Below are positions 52,302-61,016 of a stretch of 64,000 nt of DNA, one piece after another; the first letter of the stretch is position 1; every line of letters starts with the position of its first letter. The position numbers were made by a program, and so were the translations under genes. The notes under the pieces are model-generated. The model was given only the letters and a program-made list of their open reading frames with translations. It was not told the origin of the DNA and made no database searches. Source of the DNA: Cyclobacteriaceae bacterium (lineage in GTDB: Bacteria > Bacteroidota > Bacteroidia > Cytophagales > Cyclobacteriaceae); assembly GCA_958296015.1 (NCBI GenBank), contig CATQIH010000043.1, positions 29,079 through 93,078 of the forward strand. Direction: 5' to 3'.

Positions 52302-53222
52302 ATGAATTTAGCTGCTACCCTTCACCGCTATATCTACATTCTTAGAAGACTAAACACGCCCTACTCCTATCCTTCCAAAAAACGCATCGTAGATGAATTA
52401 ACTGACAAAGGCTTTCAATCGTCACCCAGGACTTTTGAACGGGATATTCAGTCTCTGAAACAGGAATATGGTGTTCAAATCAGCTATGACAAAACGCACA
52501 AAGGGTATTGTTGGGCATTTATCCAGGATGAAGACATCACACATTTTGAAACTTTCTTAGAGTTACTGGAAAGAAAAGAACGATTAGATTTCCTTAGTAA
52601 TAGCCCTGGAAACTGGCTTGACACATCTCGTTATCTGCTTCTTGAAAAGAATCATGCTTTCAAAGGAATAGATCATCTACCTCAACTCTGGGATGCTTTA
52701 CATGCCAAAAGAGTGATTACTTTTCTTTATCAATCCTACAGTCAGACGATAGCTCAGACAAGAAGTGTAGAACCAAATCTGATTGTAGAAGAGCGTAACC
52801 GATGGTATCTGGTAGGTAGAGATCAGGATAAAAATGATATGCGTTTTTTTGGGCTGGATCGTATAGAGCAGTTGGCTTTAACCAATAAAATATTTGAGCA
52901 GTCCGTACAGGAAGACTATAGGAAGCGGAAGCAGCAGGCCATTGGCATGACTTGCTTGGATGAACCTGCTCAGCGAGTAGTATTGCGCGTGGATGCTAAA
53001 GAAATAGCTTATATGCTTTCTCTTCCCTGGCATGATAGCCAGCAGGTAGTAGAAGAAACAGAAACATATACAGATATTGCCCTAACCGTAGTGCTTAACT
53101 ATGAGTTGGAAAGAGAAATACTTGGCAAAGGTGAAGCCATAGAAGTACTGGAGCCATTATCACTTCGGCAAACAATAGCACAACGGATTAAACAGGCTAT
53201 ACAGAAGTATGAAGAACAATAA
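52302..53222 (+). CDS. WYL-domain transcriptional regulator
   Basis: 306 residues. The N-terminal 70 residues are a winged helix-turn-helix (LHRYIYILRRLNTPYSYPSKKRIVDELTDKGFQSSPRTFERDIQSLKQEYG). The WYL domain is at about 130-205 (SVEPNLIVEERNRWYLVGRDQDKNDMRFFGLDRIEQL), with RWYLVG in place of the canonical W-Y-L. A C-terminal WCX-like part ends it. Proteins of this family often sense ligands and control CRISPR-Cas and phage-defence loci, and this one sits 2 kb upstream of the cas genes, with toxin-antitoxin genes between them. It is likely a regulator of this island; the target is inferred. Confidence 0.85.
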   Translation: MNLAATLHRYIYILRRLNTPYSYPSKKRIVDELTDKGFQSSPRTFERDIQSLKQEYGVQISYDKTHKGYCWAFIQDEDITHFETFLELLERKERLDFLSNSPGNWLDTSRYLLLEKNHAFKGIDHLPQLWDALHAKRVITFLYQSYSQTIAQTRSVEPNLIVEERNRWYLVGRDQDKNDMRFFGLDRIEQLALTNKIFEQSVQEDYRKRKQQAIGMTCLDEPAQRVVLRVDAKEIAYMLSLPWHDSQQVVEETETYTDIALTVVLNYELEREILGKGEAIEVLEPLSLRQTIAQRIKQAIQKYEEQ

Positions 53223-53359
53223 CTATGCTTACTGGTTCAGCCGCACACACCCACCTAAAAACATATAACATACGTTTGACAAGACGTGGGATAGTTTTTT
53301 CCTTTCAATACCAACTGGTGCGATTAAATGGTTATATTTGTAGAGTAAACAAAAAACTT

Positions 53360-53515
53360 ATGAAATATAACTTGATTATAGAGTCCGCTGAAGAAAGCGG
53401 TTTTATAGGCTATGTATTTAAGATTCCAGGAGCTAATATACAAGGCGAAACAGAAGAGGAGATACGTCAAAATAGTGTAGAAGCTATTCAGTTGATACAG
53501 GAAGTCAGGAAATGA
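53360..53515 (+). CDS. HicB-like antitoxin protein
   Basis: 51 residues from ATG 53360 (MKYNLIIESAEESGFIGYVFKIPGANIQGETEEEIRQNSVEAIQLIQEV). An upstream in-frame stretch from 53225 is not coding-like. The pattern is the HicB N-terminal domain (strand, SGFIGYVFKIPGA, GETEEE helix). The usual DNA-binding C-terminal domain is missing. No complete hicA is next to it, so it may be an orphan. A minus-strand fragment near 53590-53680 (YFQKAGYVQDNRSRWRP) is unrecognised. Confidence 0.7.
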   Translation: MKYNLIIESAEESGFIGYVFKIPGANIQGETEEEIRQNSVEAIQLIQEVRK

Positions 53516-53728
53516 CTATTCTTTTTCTAAAGCTAAACAAGACACTGCTTTTTCATTATCTTGTATCTAGCATCAATTACTGGATTTCTTTTGGGCGCCA
53601 TCTGCTGCGGTTATCCTGGACATATCCTGCTTTTTGAAAATACTTAAGAATTTTATTGCGAACGACAAGCTTAAAATTTTTTGTTTCTTTCATTACTATT
53701 TCTACCTTATTATGTATATTTTAGTGCA

Positions 53729-53953
53729 ATGCTAGACTATCGTGATTATATTACTATTGAGCCGGGCAAGAGAAGCGGACAGCCTTGTATACGTGGTTTG
53801 AGAATTACTGTATATGATGTATTGAGCTATTTAGCAGCTGGTATGACTACAAACGAAATCGTCTGTGATTTTCCTGAACTTACACAGGAAGATATCAAAG
53901 CTTGTCTAGCTTATGCTGCAGATGCTGATAAAAGAAAGCTTACTGTAGCCTAA
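53729..53953 (+). CDS. DUF433 antitoxin
   Basis: 74 residues from ATG 53729 (MLDYRDYITIEPGKRSGQPCIRGLRITVYDVLSYLAAGMTTNEIVCDFPELTQEDIKACLAYAADADKR). This is a full DUF433 protein with the winged-helix pattern GQPCIRGLRITV. DUF433 proteins pair with DUF5615 PIN-like toxins, and such a gene follows at 54020. Upstream codons to 53681 are not used because they are out of character with the family. It should bind and neutralise the neighbouring toxin. Confidence 0.85.
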   Translation: MLDYRDYITIEPGKRSGQPCIRGLRITVYDVLSYLAAGMTTNEIVCDFPELTQEDIKACLAYAADADKRKLTVA

Positions 53954-54219
53954 TTTTTTTGATCTTGAACAATTATTTTTAAATTACAGCCGGTATTGGT
54001 ATTTAGTAGCATAACTTATATGGCTGAATTAGATTTTCTTGTATTTGATAACAACCTATCCGCTCGCCTTCCAGAGATCCTGATAGATACATATGGAAAG
54101 ATGCATCACGTTAGGGAATACGGTTTACATAAAGCTTCTGACGAAAAAATATGGGATTATGTGCGTCAGCGTAAAGGAACAATCTTTTCAAAAGATGTTG
54201 ACTTTTATCATCTGCTTAA

Positions 54220-55098
54220 GAGCGTGTTTAAATTTTGAAAAGAGCGGGCCAGTGCGTAAACTTTAGTTGACCAAAACATAAAAGTTTATGCAGACCGGGC
54301 CACGGCGGCTCAATATGAGAGACTCACTGACCCGCAGTGGGAAATTATAAAAGAAAAATTACCCATCCAAAGAAAGCGAAAATATGATTTACGGGACATA
54401 GTAGATGCTATATTTTGGATATTACGAACAGGCAGCCAATGGAGAAACTTACCAAAAGAGTTTCCTAAGTGGCAGTTGGTTTACTATTATTTCAGCAAGT
54501 GGAAAAAGGATGGCACCTTAGTTGGACTTAATAGTTGTCTCAATATGATGCTGAGGGAACAAGAGGGTAGGCAAGCTACGCCTAGTGCCGTATCTATTGA
54601 TAGTCAGTCAGTTAAGAAAGCACCATTTGTTAGTGAGGATACAGGCATAGATGGAAATAAGAGGATTAATGGAAGGAAACGTCATATATTGACTGACACA
54701 GTGGGGTTGATTTGGGTAGCCGTAGTGCATGCGGCAAACCAGCACGACGGAGTGATGGCCGAGCATGTTGTCAGTCCTGTGCTTGGCTATCTTCACCGCT
54801 TGAAGAAAGTCTTTGCAGATGCAGCCTATAAAGTGGAGCTTGGTGATTGGTTGGTCAGAATGTATACCAGCATAGAGCTGGAAATATCATCCCGACCACC
54901 TACTGCCAGAGGATTTGTTCCCGTGAAAATTAGATGGGTCGTTGAGCAAACTTTTGGCATCTTTAATTTCCAAAGAAGGCTGGACAAGGATCACGAAAAA
55001 ACAACAAACAGTGCTGAAGCTTGGATATATTGGGCTAACTGCCAAAGAATCCTTAATCGTTTGAACCTTGAACCTACATAAAATTTTTAAACAAGCTC
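54220..55098 (+). mobile_element. IS5-family insertion sequence
   Basis: The element is 879 bases long. Its left end GAGCGTGTTTAAATTTTG and right end, read inwards, GAGCTTGTTTAAAAATTTTA, are imperfect inverted repeats. Flanking TAA copies at 54217-54219 and 55099-55101 are 3-bp target duplications. It carries one transposase gene. The size and 3-bp duplication suit IS427/ISL2-type IS5 elements. It interrupts the DUF5615 toxin gene. Confidence 0.85.
54278..55081 (+). CDS. IS5-family DDE transposase
   Basis: The frame is open from 54260 to TAA 55079-55081, about 267 codons from 54278. It contains YERLTDPQWEIIKEKLP (N-terminal), ILRTGSQWRNLPKEFPKWQLVYYYFSKW, and the DDE residues in VSIDSQSVKK, LKKVFADAAYK and IRWVVEQTFGIFNFQRRL. 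No ATG, GTG or TTG starts the frame before TTG 54476, which would remove the conserved start. An ATA at 54278, or a frame switch from ATG 54288, are the remaining options, so the start is uncertain and the gene may be inactive. Confidence 0.75.
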   Translation: MKVYADRATAAQYERLTDPQWEIIKEKLPIQRKRKYDLRDIVDAIFWILRTGSQWRNLPKEFPKWQLVYYYFSKWKKDGTLVGLNSCLNMMLREQEGRQATPSAVSIDSQSVKKAPFVSEDTGIDGNKRINGRKRHILTDTVGLIWVAVVHAANQHDGVMAEHVVSPVLGYLHRLKKVFADAAYKVELGDWLVRMYTSIELEISSRPPTARGFVPVKIRWVVEQTFGIFNFQRRLDKDHEKTTNSAEAWIYWANCQRILNRLNLEPT

Positions 55099-55236
55099 TA
55101 ATAGGTTTGGACATCCTCCAAAAGTTGTTTGGATCCGAATTGGCAATGCTACTACCCAAGAAATTGCAGATTTATTAACTAGTAAATCAATATCAGTACG
55201 TCAGTTCCTGAATAACGATCAACTTGGTTTGTTAGA

Positions 55237-55327
55237 ATTGTATTAGTCGCACCTATGAGGTATTGAAAGGTATTTGTATTAAGTATTCGACAAACAAGAT
55301 GATCAATCGCACCTTTTGGTATAAAAA
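55237..55327 (+). CRISPR. decayed mini-array: two degenerate repeats and one spacer-like segment
   Basis: The first unit ends at 55269 with TCGCACCTATGAGGTATTGAAAG, the second (about 55299-55327) starts ATCAATCGCACCT and ends GGTATAAAAA. Both resemble the repeat at 63971-64000 (ATCAATCGCACCTACTGG then TATTGAAAG). The segment between them is about 30 bases, a normal spacer length. The toxin stop TAG (55244-55246) overlaps the front of the first unit. The units run in the same direction as the repeat at the right end. Confidence 0.65.
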
Positions 55328-55390
55328 TTTTCACCACCGACTACTTATGGCGGAGTGACCTTCTATCTTGCCTTAAAATTCGTAATTGCT

Positions 55391-56071
55391 ATGCGTCTAC
55401 AACTACATCTGAGTCCTAATACCGAACCCGTCCCCTTTAATCATCTGCACCAGCTGACTGGGGCTTTACATAAGTGGTTAGGGTCAAATAACATCCATGA
55501 TGGCCTGAGCCTGTATAGTTTTGGCTGGCTACGAGGAGCAAAATGCAAAAATGGCCATTTGACCTTTCCCGAAGGTGCTACCTGGAATGTGAGTTTTTAT
55601 GATGATGCAACAGCAAAGAAATTGCTTCAGGGCATATTGAATGAGCCTACTGTTTGCAACGGAATACAGGTAATGGAAGTACAGGCGCTTCCTGCCCCGG
55701 ATTTTGGTAACTTTTATCGTTTCCGTACGGATGGTTCGGCTATACTAGCGCGCCGTTCACGCTCCGATAACACAAGAGAGTACTTGTATTGGGACAATCC
55801 AGCGGCTGATGATATACTGACAAATTTGCTCCGTCGTAAATTGGCAATAGCTGGCTATGAAGGAGAACACTTACAGGTACAGGTACGCTTTGACCGTTCT
55901 TATACACGTGCACGCACACGTAAAATAAGTATCAAGGGTATAGAGCACAAGGGAAGTGAATGCCCGATATGGGTGGTAGGAACGCCGGAAGCTGTTCAAT
56001 TTGCCTGGTTGGTTGGCATAGGTGATTTAACAGGAAGCGGATTTGGATGTTTGGAAGGACTTCAACATTAA
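55391..56071 (+). CDS. cas6: CRISPR RNA endonuclease Cas6
   Basis: 226 residues from ATG 55391; the ATG-like start 36 bases upstream only adds unlike residues. Repeated RAMP-fold strands are visible, with the N-terminal MRLQLHLSPN and HQLTGALHKWLG (His likely catalytic) and the C-terminal glycine-rich loop IGDLTGSGFGCLEGL that ends every Cas6. It cuts the repeat RNA to make crRNAs with an 8-base tag. It opens the operon; Cas3 follows 21 bases later. Confidence 0.9.
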   Translation: MRLQLHLSPNTEPVPFNHLHQLTGALHKWLGSNNIHDGLSLYSFGWLRGAKCKNGHLTFPEGATWNVSFYDDATAKKLLQGILNEPTVCNGIQVMEVQALPAPDFGNFYRFRTDGSAILARRSRSDNTREYLYWDNPAADDILTNLLRRKLAIAGYEGEHLQVQVRFDRSYTRARTRKISIKGIEHKGSECPIWVVGTPEAVQFAWLVGIGDLTGSGFGCLEGLQH

Positions 56072-56092
56072 AACACTCTAACATTCAAGCTT

Positions 56093-58543
56093 ATGATACA
56101 TCCAGTAGACGCATTAGCCAGTCATGTTTTTGACCAAAGTGAAGCAAAGGCTATCCCTTTCCAAAAGCAAGTGTATGATGCCCTAGCGGCAAATAAAAGT
56201 ATCGTACTACAAGCTCCTACAGGATCAGGTAAAACCTTTGCAGCACTTGCTCCCTTTATCTTAGATACATGGGGACAAGATGGTGGACCAGCAGCAAGAA
56301 AATTGATTTATTCTTTACCCTTAAGAGTGTTAGCCGGAACACTTAGGAAAGAGTATGAAAAAATTTTCTCCAAGTCAAAGCAAAAATTACACTTCACCAA
56401 TCAATATGGTGGTGCTGCTGAAGACCCATTTTTAGATGGAGGTGACAAATTTTGGAAACCAAAGGACGATACAGATCAAAAAGACACCTCTGTCAAGCAT
56501 ATCATATTTACGACCATTGATCAAACCTTGAGCGGTTTTATTGGCACTCCTGTGGGTGTATCCAGAAGACAAGCCAATATGGTTTATGGCAGTATCTTAA
56601 GTGGTGCTTTAGTCTTTGACGAATTTCATTTACTGAAAGTAGATAACTTTGACAGTAAAAGCAAGGGGTGGAGTTTTGGTACAGCACTGCATCTTCTAAG
56701 AAAGACACCCTGGCCGTTTTTGATTATGACAGCAACGATGAGTTCAAAGCTACGTGAGCTTATCGCTACAAATTTTAATGCTCAAAGTATTGTTGTTGAT
56801 GACAAAGATTTGCCATACATCAGAAGCCAGCACGAAACTGTCAAACATTTAATTGTTGAGAAGAGGCCAATCAATGGTGCGTTTATAGCAGACAAATTAG
56901 GGAAAAGAACATTGGTTATTTGTAATACTGTACAAAGAGCACAGCAAGTGTATGAAGAGCTTTGTGAGGAACTGGAAAAGCGTCACATAAAGCGAAAATG
57001 TTTGTTACTACACAGCAGGTTTTTACCTGAGCATCGTGCTGAAAAAGAAACTTCGGTGAGTCAATGGTTTAAAGAAGACAGTGATGAAGAAGCTATTATT
57101 ATAGCAACACAGGTTGTGGAAGCAGGATTGAATATTTCATGTGATGTTATGCATACGGAAATTTCACCTATCGATAGTTTTTTACAGCGAATTGGGAGGG
57201 CAGCACGTTTTAGCAGTGAGCGAACTGCTGACATTTATGTTTATCCATTGCCAGATCCTTCCAGCACAAAACCATATGATGCAAAAACCGTCAATGATAC
57301 TTTAGATGCACTTAGTACTTATCCGACCATTGAGTACCATCAATTACAAGATTTGATTGATCCTATTCTGGAACAAAGTCAGCAAGCTGATTTTGAAACA
57401 TATTGGAAAAACAGGTCAAATTTTGATAAGCGAATACATGAAGTACGTTGGGATGTAGACCCTTCGGCTAATCGTGAACTTGTACGAGATATAAACAACG
57501 TCGAAGTAATTGTTGCTAAAAACCATTCAATCAAAACATCTCCTTGGGCATATCCTGCCATTAGCATACCACAGGGCACTTTATGGAAATTTCGCAAAGA
57601 AGGGGGTACTGTATATGGGTTGTTTGAACAAGAAGATAAAACAGAGATGGGCTATAGTACCATTAAAGATTTCAGAATAGAACCTTTGGGCGAGACAGCA
57701 TCATTGCCATCTTCGCGAGTGGTTGTAGAACCTAACCAGTGTGCTTATAGTAAAAGTCTGGGATTACAGCTAGGTAAAAAAGGCAAAGAAGTCTTTATGC
57801 CGGAAGTTGATCAACAAAATAGCTTAAAAACCGCAAGCTACCAAGAAGAGCACTATCATCTTCATCTTAAACGCATCTACCAACAAAAAGCAGTGCGCGC
57901 TGCGCCTATAGATGCACTAAAGCGGCTACTATGGCTAAATGATAAAAATAATTTTACGAAAGTGAACAATATTGATGTAGTAATAGACATTATGATATGG
58001 TCTCACGACATAGCCAAGTTAGCAAAAGGATGGCAAGATGCACACGGAAGTAATAGCATCCCGTTAGCTCATGGGAATAGAAAATATTCTCCCCCTCCTC
58101 ATGCTATGGAAAGTATTGTCGCTACGGAAGAACTGATTGCCCATTTACTTTCCAATAAAATAGATGAGGATTACGATGTTGTAGTAGCTACGGTGATGGC
58201 TATTTGCACTCACCATTCTCCTCAATATAATCCGGCTAAACGCTCACCTACAGCTTTTACCGTAGAACAAAAGCAGCAAGAATATCTTTGGAGCCACCTT
58301 CAACAGACAGAATCGCAAATTATAGAACTTATCAAACAATGCTGGCAGGACTTAGAATGGTCTTTTGATGGAAGTAGCTATTATCCACCAGACCGGACAA
58401 CTGTTGAAGCAGATACTTTATATGCCCTATTAGTTTATATATTGAGACGATGCGATGGACTAGCTACCTCACTTGTATCTGAATTATTGCCCGTCATTGA
58501 TAAAAATCACGATAGTATTAGAATAAATTCAAACATTATTTAG
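56093..58543 (+). CDS. cas3: Cas3 helicase-nuclease (C-terminal HD)
   Basis: 816 residues. Walker A is APTGSGKTFAAL (about 41), DExH box is LVFDEFHLL (about 178), and helicase motifs III-VI are at ILTATMS-like (LIMTATMSS), VVEAGLNIS, and QRIGRAARF (about 365). The HD nuclease domain is C-terminal, with IMIWSHDIAKLAKGWQDAHG (HD about 642) and VMAICTHHS (about 705). The usual Cas3 order is HD first, so this is a reversed arrangement seen in part of type I systems. It unwinds and shreds target DNA after Cascade binding. Confidence 0.9.
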   Translation: MIHPVDALASHVFDQSEAKAIPFQKQVYDALAANKSIVLQAPTGSGKTFAALAPFILDTWGQDGGPAARKLIYSLPLRVLAGTLRKEYEKIFSKSKQKLHFTNQYGGAAEDPFLDGGDKFWKPKDDTDQKDTSVKHIIFTTIDQTLSGFIGTPVGVSRRQANMVYGSILSGALVFDEFHLLKVDNFDSKSKGWSFGTALHLLRKTPWPFLIMTATMSSKLRELIATNFNAQSIVVDDKDLPYIRSQHETVKHLIVEKRPINGAFIADKLGKRTLVICNTVQRAQQVYEELCEELEKRHIKRKCLLLHSRFLPEHRAEKETSVSQWFKEDSDEEAIIIATQVVEAGLNISCDVMHTEISPIDSFLQRIGRAARFSSERTADIYVYPLPDPSSTKPYDAKTVNDTLDALSTYPTIEYHQLQDLIDPILEQSQQADFETYWKNRSNFDKRIHEVRWDVDPSANRELVRDINNVEVIVAKNHSIKTSPWAYPAISIPQGTLWKFRKEGGTVYGLFEQEDKTEMGYSTIKDFRIEPLGETASLPSSRVVVEPNQCAYSKSLGLQLGKKGKEVFMPEVDQQNSLKTASYQEEHYHLHLKRIYQQKAVRAAPIDALKRLLWLNDKNNFTKVNNIDVVIDIMIWSHDIAKLAKGWQDAHGSNSIPLAHGNRKYSPPPHAMESIVATEELIAHLLSNKIDEDYDVVVATVMAICTHHSPQYNPAKRSPTAFTVEQKQQEYLWSHLQQTESQIIELIKQCWQDLEWSFDGSSYYPPDRTTVEADTLYALLVYILRRCDGLATSLVSELLPVIDKNHDSIRINSNII

Positions 58544-58550
58544 AGAGTAT

Positions 58551-60029
58551 ATGCAACATTTAGTCCCTTATCGCTACAATACATATACCGATATACTTAT
58601 CGCTGTTGGTAATGCGGTTCTCATTGAATATTTGTACAATATTCCAAGGCATCAAATAGTTTTGCAAGCTACTACAGTTGGATTTTCTATCAATTACCCT
58701 GATGATCTAACGATTAACGAAAGAAATCCTTTTATTCAGATTAAGGACAAAGCAAACCGTGAAATTAGCGACAATATTAGTTTAGGTCACCTCTGGGATA
58801 AAACTTTAGTTCAGAAAGGAGAGTCACCAGATTGGTGGGGAACGGTAAGCGTTATCAATACCTTATCTTCACCCGATTTTAACAATACATTTTATAATAA
58901 TTATTCCTCTAATCTGGGGAAAGCACTGTTAGATGGTGACCCTGTTCCTACAAAAGGAAGTCGTAGCCAACTATTATATGCACAAGCATCAAAAGGGGTT
59001 AATAGTACTCGGCTATCTAGCACACAAGGAAACATCAAAGCTGACGCGGAACAAGTGGTCGCTCATTTAGGATACTTATATGGTGCAGCAGGATTTATCA
59101 GAGATAACTATACTATTACAGTTATCCCTCGTCCATCGCAGGATGGGCCTATTTCCCTTGAGAACTATTTAGAATTAGTATCTTATTTGAGAACATTCCA
59201 GCCTAGAGCTTCTAGCAAAAAGATATTACCTACTAGTGACCAAACACTGCCTTTCTTTTTATCAATGATGTATTTTGAGTTTGTAGAGAAGTTGTTTGAT
59301 TATTTGCCACAAGGTGTCTCGAAATTCCAATATGCAAAAAGAAGAGGAGTAGGCCGAGTGATAGGTAGTTTAGATAGAATGATCTATTATAAAATGGGTA
59401 CCAGCAGCGCGCCCTTCATTGCTGATTCGCTGAGTATACCTTTATGGCTAGAATCTAAGCCAACTATCAGTAATGTTCGTGATGTAGTACGCAATACACT
59501 AGGTGACAGTACTGATCCTAATCTTTTATACCTGCCGGTACGAACTTTTACAGAAAATGAACCGCGATTATTATTTGAGTTTTACCGCCAATATATTTCT
59601 CTTTCTTCCAAAAAACGACTTTTAGAACAAAAAACCATAGGACACATTATGGATGCAACCAATTACAATGACCTCGCCTGCGATGCAATGAAAAATTTTG
59701 CACGGGCTATCCGTAGCCGAACACTTACAAAATTGTACAATAATGAAAAAAAAGAGCAGCCTGATTTTTCTTTACTCACCAAACTAAAGAGTGCTTCTTT
59801 AGACAGTAAAAGGTTAGTTAATATGCTCAGCGAATTTATCAGTTCTTATAATCTGCGTAATGCGCGGCTAAAAGCAAATGATAAAACTCCTGAAGGCGCT
59901 AACCTTTTATATGAAGATTTACAAGAGATAATTCTTCTGATTGAAAAATATGGTGCTGAGTTCGTTACCAATACGCTTATGGCACAAGCTATGAGCAAAC
60001 GTTCTGAGGAATCTTCCACAAACAATTAA
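58551..60029 (+). CDS. cas8: Cas8-like large subunit of Cascade
   Basis: 492 residues with no metal or ATP motif. Start MQHLVPYRYNTYTDILIAVGNAVLIEYLY is close to the N-termini of type I-B/Myxan-like large subunits. The position between cas3 and cas7 gives the role: PAM recognition and Cas3 recruitment. The C-terminal third is helical (KSASLDSKRLVNMLSEFISSYNLRN), as in Cas8 tails that take the place of Cas11. Sequence is divergent, so subtype is by gene order. Confidence 0.75.
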   Translation: MQHLVPYRYNTYTDILIAVGNAVLIEYLYNIPRHQIVLQATTVGFSINYPDDLTINERNPFIQIKDKANREISDNISLGHLWDKTLVQKGESPDWWGTVSVINTLSSPDFNNTFYNNYSSNLGKALLDGDPVPTKGSRSQLLYAQASKGVNSTRLSSTQGNIKADAEQVVAHLGYLYGAAGFIRDNYTITVIPRPSQDGPISLENYLELVSYLRTFQPRASSKKILPTSDQTLPFFLSMMYFEFVEKLFDYLPQGVSKFQYAKRRGVGRVIGSLDRMIYYKMGTSSAPFIADSLSIPLWLESKPTISNVRDVVRNTLGDSTDPNLLYLPVRTFTENEPRLLFEFYRQYISLSSKKRLLEQKTIGHIMDATNYNDLACDAMKNFARAIRSRTLTKLYNNEKKEQPDFSLLTKLKSASLDSKRLVNMLSEFISSYNLRNARLKANDKTPEGANLLYEDLQEIILLIEKYGAEFVTNTLMAQAMSKRSEESSTNN

Positions 60030-60059
60030 TATAATTAATCATCTTAAAAATCTCTTCCC

Positions 60060-61016
60060 ATGAAAAGTATCACTATTGCCGGTCGCTGGACCGTAAACCT
60101 GCATAACCTTAACAATGAAGGCGCGGAAGGTAATTTTACGCAGCCTCGTACAGTAACCATAGTACAAGATGGCCATCTCTATGCTGTTAATGCTATTTCC
60201 GGAGATATGATGAAGCATATACATGCAGATTATCTCCGACAAATTGCCTTAGATGCTAGTGCCGACGGATTAGACAAACTTATTCCTCTCAGTAAGAACT
60301 CTACATTTCTTGATCCAAATCGTATTTCTACAGAACCGGAAATGTTAGAGTTCCTTAAAGATGAAAAAGCAAAAAATGCAGATATCATTGATTATGTAAT
60401 CAATACTTGTTCTTTGACTGATGTACATGGTATTCTTATGACTGCTAAAAAGCGTATGCTTCCTAGAAAAAGTCGTATAGAGTTTGGATGGGTAGTAGCC
60501 GTTCCCGAAAAAAGTCGTACAGAACATTTCATTCACGCTAAATATGCTGTTGAAAATGCAACTAAGTATGACAGAAGCAATAAGGATCAGACTAATGAAG
60601 GGCAAATGATCTTTCACAGACCAGTATCTAGTGCAGAATATGCTTTTCTAACACATATTGAATTAGACAAAATAGGGATCAATGATATTACCCGCTCCTC
60701 TCCTATCTCTAAGGAAGCGCGAAAAGCCCGTATCAACGCCACCTTGTCAGCATTGGTACAAACTATCATGCATCCATACGGTGCAGGCAGGAGCCAGCAA
60801 GCTCCTCATGTAGCTGGATTTGATGGAATTATCATTACTTCTGATAGCCGGATGCCGGCAGCTACAGTAAGTCCTTTAGAAGAAACTTATGTAGAACAAT
60901 CCGAGACACTCGTAAATCAACTTAATCGCTTAGATGGAGGTATGAATTTATATCATGTTTCTACAGTTGCTAGTCTTGCTGAGAATGTTGCAAACTTTAT
61001 AAAACAATCAGTATGA
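60060..61016 (+). CDS. cas7: Cas7 (DevR/Cst2-like) backbone subunit
   Basis: 318 residues. The N-terminal GRWTVNLHNLNNEGAEGNFTQPRTV and NAISGDMMKHIHADYL are typical of the DevR/Cst2 branch of Cas7, with the RAMP-type SGDMMKH motif. It forms the helical crRNA-binding backbone of Cascade. Its stop overlaps the cas5 start (ATGA 61013-61016). Confidence 0.85.
   Translation: MKSITIAGRWTVNLHNLNNEGAEGNFTQPRTVTIVQDGHLYAVNAISGDMMKHIHADYLRQIALDASADGLDKLIPLSKNSTFLDPNRISTEPEMLEFLKDEKAKNADIIDYVINTCSLTDVHGILMTAKKRMLPRKSRIEFGWVVAVPEKSRTEHFIHAKYAVENATKYDRSNKDQTNEGQMIFHRPVSSAEYAFLTHIELDKIGINDITRSSPISKEARKARINATLSALVQTIMHPYGAGRSQQAPHVAGFDGIIITSDSRMPAATVSPLEETYVEQSETLVNQLNRLDGGMNLYHVSTVASLAENVANFIKQSV

Larger units (their letters stand above)
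54020..55246 (+). pseudogene. DUF5615 PIN-like toxin, split by an IS5-family insertion
   Basis: The front half (54020-54219, AELDFLVFDNNLSARLPEIL, then SDEKIWDYVRQRKGTIFSKDVDFYHLL) and the back half (55102-55246, RFGHPPKVVWIRIGNATTQEIADLL) are parts of one DUF5615 protein. Removing bases 54220-55101 (IS plus one TAA target copy) restores the reading frame exactly. The stop TAG is at 55244-55246. Asp10 (DNN), the SDE motif and SKDVDF, an acidic metal-binding set of PIN-like nucleases, are all in the front half. As it stands, the front half would end with a 7-residue IS-derived tail. The antitoxin gene upstream is intact. Confidence 0.85.
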
